A stretch of DNA of 64,000 bases from Methylorubrum aminovorans (lineage in GTDB: Bacteria; Pseudomonadota; Alphaproteobacteria; Rhizobiales; Beijerinckiaceae). A program made the translations under genes and the position numbers. This document shows positions 8,701 through 18,470 of the stretch, in pieces. The stretch lies in the NCBI RefSeq assembly GCF_022179725.1, contig NZ_BPRC01000009.1, positions 160,167 through 224,166 of the forward strand. The letters are read 5' to 3'. Numbering within the stretch: position 1 is the stretch's first letter; every line of letters starts with the position of its first letter. The notes beneath the pieces were generated by a model that was given only the letters and a program-made list of their open reading frames with translations, ran no database searches and had not been told where the DNA came from.

Positions 8701-9233
8701 CGGCCTCGATTGACCCTCGTTAACCTGTCGCTCAGCGTGACTGACAGCGCCGGAGCCCTGCTCGCGGGCGAAGCGGGCCGGGCGCGAGGCACCCGAGCGC
8801 GCACATCCCGCGATGTTTGCCGCTCGTCCGGTGGCTGCGCTCCGTTCGGCGCGCCGCGAGACATCCCTCGACTGTCAGGTTCGATCCCACCGAGCCTGAC
8901 CGCGACTGCCGGAGCGCGTCCGCTCGATGGTGGGAAGACCGTCCGAGGCCGGAGGACACGGTCAAAACCGATCCTGCCGATACCGTCTTGAAGAGTGCCC
9001 CACAAAACTCCCGGAATTCGGGAACCCCTTGGCCGTAACGGCGCAGCGGGTGTTTTGCGAGAGACGCTCAACGGGCCGTTGGCGGTCTGCATATCTAAGC
9101 TAGTGACTGACGCCCTCGACAACAAGCATTTTTTCGGAGCAATGGCGGCTTATGCCGAATTTCTGCGGCGTCCGTGGCATTTTGCGGGGCGTTTTGCACC
9201 CTGCCGCACCGGCCAATCCACTTCTTCGTTCCG
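8701..9233. other. Intergenic stretch between prmC and the DUF4167 gene
   Basis: Open frames here (for example on the minus strand up to 9125) are Arg/Pro/Ser-rich and show no domain. The stretch contains one family-1 palindromic repeat (8990-9072). A relatively AT-rich segment around 9090-9140 could hold the promoter for the DUF4167 gene. I see no supported coding region. Confidence 0.5.
8990..9072. repeat. Dispersed palindromic repeat, family 1, copy D
   Basis: This copy has the same orientation as copy A. GAGTGCCCCACAAAACTCCC forms the left arm and GGGTGTTTTGCGAGAGACGC the right. The centre (AATTCGGGAACCCCTTGGCC) differs from the other copies, so the arms rather than the core are conserved. 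Confidence 0.72.
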
Positions 9234-10118
9234 TCACCTGCCCGCCAAGGATGGCCGAAGCGTGACGACCCGGTCATTGCCGGCGAGATCCCGGCCGACA
9301 TTCACATCCTCGAATCCCATCGCCCGCGCGAGGTCGACGAGCGCCGCCCCCTGATCGTAGCCGATCTCCAGGACGAGGGCGCCGCCCGCGGCGAGCAGGC
9401 CGGGCCGACGCGCGATCCCGCGAAGAATCGCCCGGTAGGCGTCGAGGCCGTCGGCGCCGCCGTCGAGTGCGGCGTGCGGATCGTGCAGGCGCACCTCCGG
9501 CGCGAGCGTCGCGACGACGGAGGCAGCGATATAGGGCGGGTTTGAAACGATCAGGTCGAACGGCCCGGTCAGGGCATCGAGCCAGGAGCCGCACAGGAAG
9601 GCGGCCCGGTCCCCAACGCCATTATCCGCCGCGTTCCGGCGGGCGACCGCGAGCGCGCCCTCCGCCCGGTCCACACCGATGCCGAAGGCTTTGGGGCGCT
9701 CGTGCAGCAGCGCCACGAGGATGCAGCCGGTGCCGGTGCCGAGATCGATCAGGTGCAGCGGACGATCCCTCTCGGGAAACAGCCGCAGCGCGGCCTCCAC
9801 TACGCTCTCGGTGTCGGACCGCGGCACCAGCGTCTCCGGTCCGAGGGCGAAGGGCAGCCCCCAGAACTCCCAGGCGCCGATAATCCGCGCCACCGGCTCG
9901 CCCGCGCACCGCCGCGCCGCTGCGTCACTCAGAGCGCGCGCACCGGCCGCGCCGATCGGCTCGCGCCCGCGGAGCGACAGGTCGAGAGGGGTGAGCGCGA
10001 GGGCGTGCAGGGCGAGGAAGCGGGCGTCCGTGCGCGCGTCCGGCAGGCCGGCCTCTTCGAAGACCCGGACGAGATGGCGCAGGGCGGCTTCACGGGAGAG
10101 GGTGTGATCGAAGCTCAT
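9234..10118 (-). CDS. prmC: Peptide chain release factor N5-glutamine methyltransferase PrmC
   Basis: This SAM-dependent enzyme methylates the glutamine of the GGQ motif in release factors RF1 and RF2. It is 294 residues from the ATG at 10118 (MSFDHTLSREAALRHL). A 23-residue upstream extension from another start is possible but looks non-homologous. A helical N-terminal substrate domain is followed by the methyltransferase fold, with LIDLGTGTGCILVALL as the SAM loop and the diagnostic NPPY motif in LIVSNPPYI. It lies directly downstream of its substrate gene prfA (139-bp gap), the standard pairing. Confidence 0.93.
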   Translation of the reverse strand: MSFDHTLSREAALRHLVRVFEEAGLPDARTDARFLALHALALTPLDLSLRGREPIGAAGARALSDAAARRCAGEPVARIIGAWEFWGLPFALGPETLVPRSDTESVVEAALRLFPERDRPLHLIDLGTGTGCILVALLHERPKAFGIGVDRAEGALAVARRNAADNGVGDRAAFLCGSWLDALTGPFDLIVSNPPYIAASVVATLAPEVRLHDPHAALDGGADGLDAYRAILRGIARRPGLLAAGGALVLEIGYDQGAALVDLARAMGFEDVNVGRDLAGNDRVVTLRPSLAGR

Positions 10119-10257
10119 GCCGGACAGCGCGGGACGTGTCCGCGCCTTCTCCCCCATCCCGATCGGGCCCGCCCGGCTTGAGCACACGCTCGCAGGTCTC
10201 GGGCAAGCCCGCGGTCCGGCGCGGAAAGGGTTTCGTAGCGTCCCACTCGATCAGGGA

Positions 10258-11343
10258 TCACGCCATCCCCTCGGCCGCCAGCAATTCGGCCTGATGCTCG
10301 GTGACCAGCGCGTCGATCACCTCGTCGAGCGCCGGGCCGGCCATGACCTCTTCCAGCTTGTAGAGGGTCAGGTTGATGCGGTGGTCGGTGACGCGCCCTT
10401 GCGGGAAGTTGTAGGTGCGGATGCGCTCGGAGCGGTCGCCGGAGCCGACCTGGGCCTTGCGATCGGCGGCCCGCGCCGAATCCTTGGCCGTGCGCTCGGC
10501 GTCGAACAGCTTGGCCCGCAGCAGCGCCATGGCGCGCGCCCGGTTCTTGTGCTGCGAGCGCTCCTCCTGCACGAACACCACCACGCCGGACGGGATGTGG
10601 GTGATGCGGATCGCCGATTCCGTCTTGTTGACGTGCTGGCCGCCGGCGCCCTGCGCCCGCATGGTGTCGATCTTCAGATCGGCCTCGTTGACGACCACAT
10701 CGACCTCCTCCGCCTCCGGCAGCACGGCGACGGTGGCGGCGGAGGTGTGGATGCGTCCCTGCGTCTCGGTGTCGGGCACGCGCTGGACGCGGTGAGCCCC
10801 GCTCTCGAACTTGAGCCGCGAGAACACGGAACGGCCCTTCACCTCGGCGACCACCTCGCGGTAGCCGCCGACGGTGCCCTCGCTCTCCGAGATCACCTCG
10901 ACGCGCCAGCCCTTCGACTCGGCGTATTTCGCGTACATCCGGAACAGGTCGCCCGCGAACAGGGCGGCCTCGTCGCCGCCGGTGCCGGCGCGGATTTCGA
11001 GGATCGCGCTCTTCTCGTCGGCCGCATCCTTGGGCAGCAGCATGAGCTGCAGCGCGCGGTGGGCCGTCTCCAGCGCCTCCTCGGCTTCGGGCTTCTCCTC
11101 GGCCGCGAGCGCGCGCATCTCGGGATCGCCGCCGGGCTCGTCGATCAGCGCGCGGATGCCGGCGAGGTTGGCCTCGGCCGCCCGGTAATGCTGGATCGCC
11201 GCGACGACGCCGTCGAGTTCGGACAGTTCGCGGGAGAGCTGCACGATCGTCTCGGCCTCGGCCGAGCCGTCGGCGAGCTGCGCCGTCACAAAGGCGTGCC
11301 GGGCCAGGATGGCGTCGAGGCGATCGGAAGGAATGGGTGTCAT
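10258..11343 (-). CDS. prfA: Peptide chain release factor 1
   Basis: RF1 terminates translation at UAA and UAG. The 361-residue length is standard. The peptidyl-tRNA hydrolysis motif GGQ is present ([13 protein letters not shown]), the acidic [19 protein letters not shown] block is typical, and the C-terminal [16 protein letters not shown] element is characteristic of RF1/RF2. Neighbouring prmC modifies this protein. About 190 bp without a gene upstream should hold the promoter. Confidence 0.96.
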   Translation of the reverse strand: MTPIPSDRLDAILARHAFVTAQLADGSAEAETIVQLSRELSELDGVVAAIQHYRAAEANLAGIRALIDEPGGDPEMRALAAEEKPEAEEALETAHRALQLMLLPKDAADEKSAILEIRAGTGGDEAALFAGDLFRMYAKYAESKGWRVEVISESEGTVGGYREVVAEVKGRSVFSRLKFESGAHRVQRVPDTETQGRIHTSAATVAVLPEAEEVDVVVNEADLKIDTMRAQGAGGQHVNKTESAIRITHIPSGVVVFVQEERSQHKNRARAMALLRAKLFDAERTAKDSARAADRKAQVGSGDRSERIRTYNFPQGRVTDHRINLTLYKLEEVMAGPALDEVIDALVTEHQAELLAAEGMA

Positions 11344-11536
11344 CGCCTGCTGGAATACTCGTCGATGGTGCGCGTCGGATCGGAAAGAGACGGGGCGGAT
11401 CGCACGGCCGCTTCGGCTGGCTCGCCGGAACGGCAGCGTTCATGGCGGTCCGACCGGCACCCGTTACCCGTGCGGCGACCGCGAGGGAAGACGTACCCGC
11501 ATAAGCCGTGGGCCTGAGGGATCGTTTACGGGCCGC

Positions 11537-12196
11537 TCACGCCGCGGCGGACCACGGAGAGGCGGCGAGGACGACATCCGCCGGCACGTTCACCCAGGTC
11601 TCGCCCTCGGGCGCAGGATTGGCAGCGAGCCAGTCGCCGACGATCCGGTAGCCGAGAGTGTAGCCGAGCCAGCGCGGATGACGGCCGCCCGCGCCAAAGA
11701 ACCAGCCGGCGTGATCCTGATTGGGCGCCCGCAACTCCGCCGCACTCGGGCGATGGGCGCGCAACGCCGCGTCGTCCAGGGCGCATTCCCAAGGTTCGGG
11801 GGACGCGTCGAAGAGCGTCCCGGCGAAGTGCCCAGCCAGTCCCTCGCTGACGAGCGCCTCGCCCAGCGTATCACCGTATCCGGGTCCAGCGAAGCGACGG
11901 CAGTGATGCACCTCATGGGCGATCGTCCGCCGGATGTCGCCGTGATCGAGGCTCACGGCGAAGTTCGGATTGAGCGGATCGACCGTGAGCGAGCACAGGC
12001 CCGGACGGTAGGCGCGGCCGGTCGTCCCGACTTCCGGAATGACCGCGCCGGTCACGCGCTCGACGAGGATGTCCAGCTGAAACGGCGGCAGGATGCCGGC
12101 GACGGCCTGACGGGCCGCCTCGATTTCCAGGCCGATCCGATCACGCCAAGCCGCAAGGTCGCCCTCGGCTTCAAGCCAGTGCAGACGCCAGTCCAA
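11537..12196 (-). CDS. DUF2268 putative zinc-dependent protease
   Basis: The 219-residue protein starts at a TTG with GGAGG five bases upstream, a convincing ribosome site. The centre carries an HExxH zinc-metalloprotease signature (RRTIAHEVHHCRRF), and a downstream acidic stretch (GEALVSEGLAGHF) is placed as the third zinc ligand region of the DUF2268 family. No signal peptide is visible, so it is probably cytoplasmic. It lies 14 bp downstream of ptsP on the same strand and may be cotranscribed with it. The substrate is unknown. Confidence 0.75.
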   Translation of the reverse strand: MDWRLHWLEAEGDLAAWRDRIGLEIEAARQAVAGILPPFQLDILVERVTGAVIPEVGTTGRAYRPGLCSLTVDPLNPNFAVSLDHGDIRRTIAHEVHHCRRFAGPGYGDTLGEALVSEGLAGHFAGTLFDASPEPWECALDDAALRAHRPSAAELRAPNQDHAGWFFGAGGRHPRWLGYTLGYRIVGDWLAANPAPEGETWVNVPADVVLAASPWSAAA

Positions 12197-12210
12197 ACAA
12201 TCCTCCGACG

Positions 12211-14472
12211 CTAGATCGGCACGCCGTTCGCCTTCGCATAGGCCGTGAGCGCGGGCCGGACCGAGGCGCCGTCGGTCACGCGGGTCAGTTCGGACTCGAT
12301 CAGCTGCGCGACCTCGCCGGCATGGGCGGAGAGGACCATCGCCTTGACCGGGCCGATCGCGGCCGGCGACATCGAGAACTCGCGGAAGCCGAGGCCGATC
12401 AGCGCCAGCGCCTCAAGCGGGCGCCCGCCGATCTCGCCGCAGACGGTGGCGGGGCAGCCTTGGGCGGTCGCACGCTCGGCGATCAGGCGGAAGGCACGCA
12501 TCGCCGCCCCACACAGGGGATCGAAGCGGTTGGCCACGCGCCGGTTCTCGCGATCGACCGCGAACAGGAACTGCATCAGGTCGTTGGAGCCGACCGACAG
12601 GAAATCCGCCTCGCGGGCGATCTCGTCGATCTGGAACAGCAGCGAGGGCACCTCGACCATCGCGCCGAGGCGGCAATCGCTGGGCAAAAGGTAGCCGTGA
12701 CGGCGCAAATGCGCCTTCTCGCGCTCGACGATGTCGCGGGCGCGGGTGAATTCCTCGACGGTGGCGACCATCGGGAACATGATCTTGATCGGGCGGCCCG
12801 CCGCCGCCTTGAGAAGCGCCCGCAACTGCACCCGCAGCAGCGCCGGCCGGTCGAGGCCGATCCGGATCGCCCGCCAGCCGAGCGCGGGGTTCTCCTCCTC
12901 GAGCGCCGGCATGTAGGGGAGGATCTTGTCCCCGCCGATGTCGAGGGTGCGGATCGTGACCGGCAGGTCGCCGGTGGCCGAATAGACCGCCTCGTAGAGC
13001 GTCTGCTGCTCGGCCGCCGAGGGCATCCGCTCGGCGATCATGAATTGCAGCTCGGTGCGGAACAGGCCGACGCCCTCCGCCCCGGTCTCGTGCAGATGGG
13101 TGAGATCGACGAGCAGGCCCGCATTGAGGTGCAGGCCGATCTTCACGCCGTCGCGGGTGACGGCGGGCACGTCGCGCAGAGCCCTGTACTGCTCCTGCCG
13201 CCGGGCGCGCAGGCGCACCATCTCGGCGTAGGAGGCCTCGACCTCAGGGGTCGGCCTGATCTGGACCTCGCCGGAGAGGCCGTCGACGATGATCGCGTCG
13301 CCCGAATCGCACAGGCCGGTGGCGTTGGCGATCTCGCCCACCGCCGGAATGCCGAGCGCCCGGGCGACGATGGCGATGTGGCTCGTCGGCCCCCCCTCCT
13401 CCAGCACGACGCCACGCAGGCGGGCCCGGTCGTAGTCGAGGAGTGCGGCCGGTCCCATGGAGCGGGCGACCAGGATCGCGTTCTCCGGCAATCCGTCGCC
13501 GCCCCGCCCCTCCTGGCCGACGAGGCGGCGCAACAGGCGGTTGGCGAGGTCGTCGAGGTCGTGCAGGCGGTCGCGCAGGTAAGGGTCGCTCTGGCGCAGC
13601 ATCCGGGCGCGGTTGTCCGACTGCACCCGCTCGACCGCGGCCTCCGCCGTCAGGCCCGACTGCACCGCCTCGCGCATCCGCCGCAGCCAGCCCTTGTCGT
13701 GGGCGAACATGCGGACGGTCTCGAGGATCTCGCGGGACTCGCCCGAACTGAGGCCGTCGCCGCGCTCGACCAATTCGTCGATGGCCGAGCGCACGTCCTC
13801 GATCGCCGATTCCAGCCGCTCCATCTCGCGCTCGACGTTCTCCGCGATCAGCGTCTTCACGACGATGCGCGGCTCGTGCAGCACCACGTGGCCGAGCCCG
13901 ATCCCGTCGGCGAGCGCCACGCCGCGCTGGCTCACCGGGCGGCGCGCGGCAGTGCCGGCGCCGGGGGCGAGCGCCTGGAGTTCGCCGGAGGCGATCAGCT
14001 CCGCCAGCACCATGGCGGTGGTCTGGAGCGCCTCGATCTCCTCCTCGGAATAGACCCGATAGGTCTTGTTCTGGACCACCAGCACGCCGAGCGTATTCCC
14101 GGCCCGCAGGAGCGGCACGCCGAGAAAGGCGTGGTAGATCTCCTCGCCCGTTTCCGGCCGATACGAGAACGAGGGGTGCGACTGCGCGTCGGACAGCGCC
14201 AGCGGCTCGGCGGTCTTGGCAATCAGGCCGACGAGGCCCTCGTCGGCGCGCATGCGGGTGATGTGGACCGCGTCGCGGTTCAGACCCTCGGTTGCAAACA
14301 GTTCGAGAGTGTTGTCATCGCGCACCACATAGACCGAGCACACCTCGGCGATCACGTTCGCCGCGATGAGGACGACGATCCGATCGAGGCGCTGCTGCGG
14401 ACTGACCGGCTCCGCCATGGCTTCGCGGAGCCGGCGCAGCAGCAGGCGCGGGCCTCCGGGCGCAGCGGGCAT
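12211..14472 (-). CDS. ptsP: PEP-protein phosphotransferase PtsP (EI-Ntr)
   Basis: This is the first enzyme of the nitrogen-related phosphotransferase system; it passes phosphate from phosphoenolpyruvate to NPr. It has 753 residues from the ATG at 14472; a TTG at 14502 would add ten. The order is: an N-terminal GAF sensor domain (residues about 20-165, glutamine/2-oxoglutarate sensing in studied homologues), the EI N-terminal domain with the active histidine in GGPTSHIAIVARALG, and the PEP-binding barrel (LFRTELQFM, IMFPMVATVEE, LSVGSNDLMQF, CGEIGG). It is 71 bp downstream of lysC, a common alphaproteobacterial neighbour. No PTS sugar permease is in view, as expected for a purely regulatory PTS. 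Confidence 0.93.
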   Translation of the reverse strand: MPAAPGGPRLLLRRLREAMAEPVSPQQRLDRIVVLIAANVIAEVCSVYVVRDDNTLELFATEGLNRDAVHITRMRADEGLVGLIAKTAEPLALSDAQSHPSFSYRPETGEEIYHAFLGVPLLRAGNTLGVLVVQNKTYRVYSEEEIEALQTTAMVLAELIASGELQALAPGAGTAARRPVSQRGVALADGIGLGHVVLHEPRIVVKTLIAENVEREMERLESAIEDVRSAIDELVERGDGLSSGESREILETVRMFAHDKGWLRRMREAVQSGLTAEAAVERVQSDNRARMLRQSDPYLRDRLHDLDDLANRLLRRLVGQEGRGGDGLPENAILVARSMGPAALLDYDRARLRGVVLEEGGPTSHIAIVARALGIPAVGEIANATGLCDSGDAIIVDGLSGEVQIRPTPEVEASYAEMVRLRARRQEQYRALRDVPAVTRDGVKIGLHLNAGLLVDLTHLHETGAEGVGLFRTELQFMIAERMPSAAEQQTLYEAVYSATGDLPVTIRTLDIGGDKILPYMPALEEENPALGWRAIRIGLDRPALLRVQLRALLKAAAGRPIKIMFPMVATVEEFTRARDIVEREKAHLRRHGYLLPSDCRLGAMVEVPSLLFQIDEIAREADFLSVGSNDLMQFLFAVDRENRRVANRFDPLCGAAMRAFRLIAERATAQGCPATVCGEIGGRPLEALALIGLGFREFSMSPAAIGPVKAMVLSAHAGEVAQLIESELTRVTDGASVRPALTAYAKANGVPI

Positions 14473-14543
14473 CGTGTCGTCAATCCGGGTCGGCCGGCGC
14501 AACCCTGGCTGGTGAGCCGTGGGGCCGACGCCGACGAGAACGG

Positions 14544-15779
14544 TCAGGCCTGGTCGAGGCCGTATAGCGAGTGGAGCGTGCGCACGGCAAGCTCCGTGTA
14601 GGCGGCGTCGATCAGGACCGAGAACTTGATCTCGGAGGTGGTGATGGCGCGAATGTTGATACCCTTCTGCGCCAGCGCCCGGAAGGCCTTGGCTGCAACG
14701 CCCGCATGCGAGCGCATGCCGACGCCGATCGCCGACACCTTCACGACATCGGTGGCGCCCTCGATCTGGCCGAACTGGATCGTGTCGCGTTGAGCGTCGA
14801 GGATGGCGCGGGAGCGCTCGTACTCGGCCGCCGGCACGGTGAAGGTCATGTCGGTGGTCGATTGGTCGCCGGACACGGTCTGGATGATCATGTCGACGTT
14901 GATGTTGGCATCCGCCAGCGGGCCGAAGATCGCCGCGGCGATGCCGGGGCTGTCCTTCACGGCGCGCAGGGTGATCTGCGCCTCGTCCTTCGAGAAGGCG
15001 ATGCCGGTGATGATCTGCTGTTCCACGATTTGGTCCTCGTCGCAGATGAGGGTGCCCGGCCGCGCGGCATCGGGGGGATCGAAGGAGGAGCGCACCGTGG
15101 TCGGCACCCGGTGCACCATGGCGAGCTCGACGGAGCGCACCTGGAGCACCTTGGCGCCGAGCGACGCCATCTCCAGCATCTCCTCGAAGGTCACCCGCTC
15201 CATGCGCTGCGCTTTGGGCACCACGCGCGGATCGGTGGTGTAGACCCCGTCGACATCGGTGTAGATGTCGCAGCGCTCGGCGCCGATGGCGGCGGCGATG
15301 GCCACGGCCGAGGTGTCCGAGCCACCGCGTCCGAGCGTCGCGATGCGGCCGGTCTCGGCGTTCACGCCCTGGAAGCCGGCGATGACGGCGACCTCGCCGC
15401 GCTTGAAGCCCTCGTCGAGGTTCTTCGGGTCGATGCCCTCGATCCGGGCCGAGCCGTGGGCATCCGAGGTGTGGATCGGGATCTGCCAGCCCTGCCAGGA
15501 GCGGGCCTTGATCCCGTCCTTGTTGAGCGCGATCGCCAGCAACCCCGAAGTCACCTGCTCGCCGGACGCCACGACGGTGTCGTACTCCGCTGCACCGTAG
15601 AGCGGATCGGCGTCCTTGACCCAGCCGACCAGCTCGTTGGTCTTGCCGGACATCGCCGAGACCACGACCGCGACTTCGTAGCCGGCCGCGACCTCGCGGG
15701 CGACGTGGCGCGCCACGTTGCGGATGCGGTCGACGTTGGCGACGGAGGTGCCGCCGAATTTCATCACCAAACGGGGCAT
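14544..15779 (-). CDS. lysC: Aspartate kinase
   Basis: This enzyme phosphorylates aspartate, the first step toward lysine, threonine, methionine and diaminopimelate. The 411-residue length is usual. The N-terminal kinase domain starts with the KFGGTSV signature and includes GRGGSDTSAVAIAAAIGA. The C-terminal third holds two ACT domains (ITGIAFSKDEAQITL and VSAIGVGMRSHAGVAAKAF) that normally bind lysine or threonine for feedback inhibition. It diverges from ubiG with a 174-bp gap that should carry both promoters. Confidence 0.96.
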   Translation of the reverse strand: MPRLVMKFGGTSVANVDRIRNVARHVAREVAAGYEVAVVVSAMSGKTNELVGWVKDADPLYGAAEYDTVVASGEQVTSGLLAIALNKDGIKARSWQGWQIPIHTSDAHGSARIEGIDPKNLDEGFKRGEVAVIAGFQGVNAETGRIATLGRGGSDTSAVAIAAAIGAERCDIYTDVDGVYTTDPRVVPKAQRMERVTFEEMLEMASLGAKVLQVRSVELAMVHRVPTTVRSSFDPPDAARPGTLICDEDQIVEQQIITGIAFSKDEAQITLRAVKDSPGIAAAIFGPLADANINVDMIIQTVSGDQSTTDMTFTVPAAEYERSRAILDAQRDTIQFGQIEGATDVVKVSAIGVGMRSHAGVAAKAFRALAQKGINIRAITTSEIKFSVLIDAAYTELAVRTLHSLYGLDQA

Positions 15780-15953
15780 GTCGCGTCCGGTCTGCTCATC
15801 TTGTCCCCACGGTCCCGGCCGCGAGGCCGGCGCGCCGGCTTCAGGAAAACAACACGGCGCGGCTGTACCGGGAATGCGCCCGGCGGGTACAAGGGCCCCC
15901 CGGCCGTGTCAATCGGACGGACCGTAGGTTCAAATGATGCGAAAGTGAGCCGG

Positions 15954-16691
15954 ATGACGGGTGCCTCGATCGATCGGGACGAAGTGGCGCGCTTCGACGC
16001 CCTGGCCGCGCGCTGGTGGGATGAGCGCGGGCCGATGGCGGTTCTGCACAAGTTCAATCCGGTCCGGGTCGGCTATATCCGCGACGAGGCCTGCCGGGTC
16101 TTCGACCGCGACCCGGCTGCGCCTTTCCCCCTCGAAGGGCTCAGCGTCATCGACATCGGCTGCGGCGGCGGCGTGCTGTCGGAGCCTCTGGCCCGGCTCG
16201 GCGCGACGGTCACGGGCCTCGATCCGGCGACCGGCAACATCGTGGCGGCCCGCGCCCATGCCGAGGCCGAGGGGCTGACCATCGACTATCGCGACGAGAC
16301 CATCGAGGCGGTGGCGGCGCGGGGCGAGCGCTTCGACATCGTGCTTGCGATGGAGGTGCTCGAGCACGTCTCCGACCGCGCCGGCTTCCTGCGCGCCTGC
16401 TGCACCACCGTGAAGCCCGGCGGGCTGCTGTTTGCCGCCACCCTCAACCGGACGATGCGTTCCTTCGCGCTCGCCATCGTCGGCGCCGAATACGTGTTGC
16501 GCTGGCTGCCGCGGGGCACCCACGACTGGGAAAAGTTCGTGACGCCGGCCGAACTCGCCGCCGACATCGCGGCGGGCGGCCTTACCGTCACTGACACCAC
16601 CGGCGTTGTCTACAATCCGCTGGGCGATTCCTGGCGCGCGAGCCGCGACACGGGGGTGAACTACATGGTCGCGGCCCACCGCCCCGCCTGA
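15954..16691 (+). CDS. ubiG: Ubiquinone biosynthesis O-methyltransferase UbiG
   Basis: This enzyme performs the two SAM-dependent O-methylations of ubiquinone synthesis at the membrane surface. It is 245 residues from the ATG at 15954 (MTGASIDRDEVARFDALAARWWDERGPM). The N-terminal FNPVRVGYI element is typical of UbiG, followed by the SAM site VIDIGCGGGVLSEPLARLGA and the post-II motif FDIVLAMEVLEHV. The C-terminus GDSWRASRDTGVNYMVAA matches the family. Divergence from lysC is conserved among related bacteria. A family-1 repeat begins two bases after the stop codon. Confidence 0.95.
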   Translation: MTGASIDRDEVARFDALAARWWDERGPMAVLHKFNPVRVGYIRDEACRVFDRDPAAPFPLEGLSVIDIGCGGGVLSEPLARLGATVTGLDPATGNIVAARAHAEAEGLTIDYRDETIEAVAARGERFDIVLAMEVLEHVSDRAGFLRACCTTVKPGGLLFAATLNRTMRSFALAIVGAEYVLRWLPRGTHDWEKFVTPAELAADIAAGGLTVTDTTGVVYNPLGDSWRASRDTGVNYMVAAHRPA

Positions 16692-16692
16692 A

Positions 16693-16775
16693 TGTCTCTC
16701 ACACAACGCCCGCTGCGCTGTGCTCGCCAGAACGCGAACGATCGGCGACCGGGCGTTTCGTGAGGCACTCTGAAC
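16693..16775. repeat. Dispersed palindromic repeat, family 1, copy B
   Basis: This copy is in inverse orientation to copy A, and its reverse complement lines up with copy A along nearly its whole length, core included. The arms are TCTCTCACACAACGCCCG and CGGGCGTTTCGTGAGGCACT. It starts immediately after the ubiG stop codon, so it may also act as a 3' hairpin for that transcript. Confidence 0.82.
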
Positions 16776-16831
16776 GAAGCCGGGCGGCGTTCGTTGAGGG
16801 TTTTTCGCAGGATCAGCGGAGACCGTCGCCC

Positions 16832-17404
16832 ATGCTCGAAAAGCTGCCGCACGCCGTCGGTGAAGCCCTGTCCCGCGTCAGGGCCGGTGCGGAGAAGGCC
16901 GCGTTCCACACGGTCGCCGCGGAGGCCTCCGCGACCTTGCGCGTGACGAGCCAAGCCTTCGCCGACATGGCGCCGATCCCGGCCCGCTACACGGCGGACG
17001 GGGAAGGGCTCTCCCCGCCGCTCGCCGTCGCCGACGTGCCGAGGGATGCGGCGGCCCTGGTGCTGTTCGTCGAGGATCCGGACGCCCCCTCCCCTCACCC
17101 CCTCGTCCACCTCATCGCCTGGAACCTGACACCGGAAGACCAGGGCTTTCCGGAAGGGGCCTTCGCGAGCCCGGCGGGCGACGGCGCTCGGCACGATCTC
17201 GGCCGCAACTCGTTCCTGAAGGACGGCTGGTTGCCGCCGGACCCGCCGACGGGGCATGGGCCGCACCACTATCTGTTCCAGATCTTCGCACTGGCCCGCC
17301 CCGCGGAACTGCCCGCTTCGCCGGGCCGCGGCGCGCTGCTCGATGCACTCCGGGGCAACGTGATCGCCAAGGGCCTGCTGACGGGGACCTACGAGCGGGC
17401 GTGA
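16832..17404 (+). CDS. PEBP-family protein (YbhB/YbcL type)
   Basis: This 190-residue member of the phosphatidylethanolamine-binding-protein family has the ligand-pocket motifs ALVLFVEDPDAPSPHPLVHLIAW and GHGPHHYLFQIFAL. These correspond to the DPDxP and GxHxY signatures. It starts at ATG 16832, downstream of GGAG. About 35 residues of unrelated helical leader precede the domain, and no signal peptide is evident. The biological role of bacterial homologues is poorly defined. It is followed 85 bp later by an oxidoreductase on the same strand. Confidence 0.85.
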   Translation: MLEKLPHAVGEALSRVRAGAEKAAFHTVAAEASATLRVTSQAFADMAPIPARYTADGEGLSPPLAVADVPRDAAALVLFVEDPDAPSPHPLVHLIAWNLTPEDQGFPEGAFASPAGDGARHDLGRNSFLKDGWLPPDPPTGHGPHHYLFQIFALARPAELPASPGRGALLDALRGNVIAKGLLTGTYERA

Positions 17405-17489
17405 GCGTCTTGCGCTCAAGCCGCGCCTGCAGGCATGAGCGTCGACGAATGCGTCGTTCGTCACGAGGTTTAAGGGAGACGACCCGGAC

Positions 17490-18470
17490 ATGAAGGCCCT
17501 GGTGTGCAGCCGGCTCGGCGGGCCGGAGGATCTGAGCATCGCGGATCTGCCCGATCCGGTGCCGGGGCCCGGCGAAGCGCTGGTGCGCGTGCGGATCGCC
17601 GCGCTGAACTTCTTCGACACCCTCATCATCGCCGGCCGCTATCAGGTGAAGCCCGAGCTTCCGTTCTCGCCGGGCGGCGAGGCCTGCGGCGTGGTCGAGG
17701 CCCTCGGCCCCGGCGCGGAAGGCTTTTCTGTCGGCGACCGGGTAATGGTCCATCTCAGTCACGGCACCGCCCGCGAGCGCATCGCGGTTCCGGTGAAGCG
17801 CCTCGCGCGGGTGCCGGAGGCGGTCTCCAACGCCGTCGCCGCCGGGCTCTCGATCACCTACGGCACCACGCTCCACGCGCTGCGGGACCGCGCCGACATC
17901 CGGCCGGGCGAGACCCTCGTCGTGCTCGGCGCCTCGGGTGGGGTCGGGCTCGCCGCGGTCGAGCTTGGAAAGCTGCTCGGCGCCCGCGTCATCGCCTGCG
18001 CCTCCTCGCCGGAAAAGCTCGAGATGGCCCGGGCCCACGGCGCCGACGAGCTCGTCGACTACCGGGCGAACAATCTGCGCGAGGAATTGCGGCGTCTGAC
18101 CGGCGATTGGGGGGTCGACGTGGTCTACGACGCGGTCGGCGGGGATCTCGCCGAACCGGCCATGCGCGCGCTCGGTTGGAAAGGCCGCTTCCTCGTGATC
18201 GGCTTCGCCGCGGGCGAGATCCCGAAATTTCCCCTCAACGTCATCATGCTCAAGGGCATCGACGTGCAGGGCGTTCATTGGGGCGCCTTCGTCGAGCGTG
18301 AGCCGGAAGCGCACGGGGCGAACCAAGCTCGGCTGCTGGCCTGGGCGGCGGAGGGCAAGCTCACCGTGAAGGTCCATGGCACCTATTCGCTCGAAGCCTA
18401 CGAGGAGGCCCTCGGCGTGCTCGTCCGTCGCGAGGCGGTCGGCAAGGTTCTGCTCGACCTGAGAGGCTAG
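17490..18470 (+). CDS. NADPH:quinone oxidoreductase family protein (MDR superfamily)
   Basis: This is a 326-residue medium-chain dehydrogenase/reductase without structural zinc-binding cysteines, so it is of the quinone oxidoreductase type rather than an alcohol dehydrogenase. The N-terminal GroES-like domain contains the family NFFDTLIIAGRYQ motif. The Rossmann nucleotide loop is LVVLGASGGVGLAAVELGK. The ribosome site GGGAG precedes the ATG. The substrate cannot be told from sequence; NADPH-dependent reduction of quinones or enones is the family activity. Confidence 0.85.
   Translation: MKALVCSRLGGPEDLSIADLPDPVPGPGEALVRVRIAALNFFDTLIIAGRYQVKPELPFSPGGEACGVVEALGPGAEGFSVGDRVMVHLSHGTARERIAVPVKRLARVPEAVSNAVAAGLSITYGTTLHALRDRADIRPGETLVVLGASGGVGLAAVELGKLLGARVIACASSPEKLEMARAHGADELVDYRANNLREELRRLTGDWGVDVVYDAVGGDLAEPAMRALGWKGRFLVIGFAAGEIPKFPLNVIMLKGIDVQGVHWGAFVEREPEAHGANQARLLAWAAEGKLTVKVHGTYSLEAYEEALGVLVRREAVGKVLLDLRG

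Noticed and set aside
12322..14601. Plus-strand 759-residue open frame opposite ptsP
   Set aside because: Arg/Gly/His-rich shadow; ptsP motifs are unambiguous.
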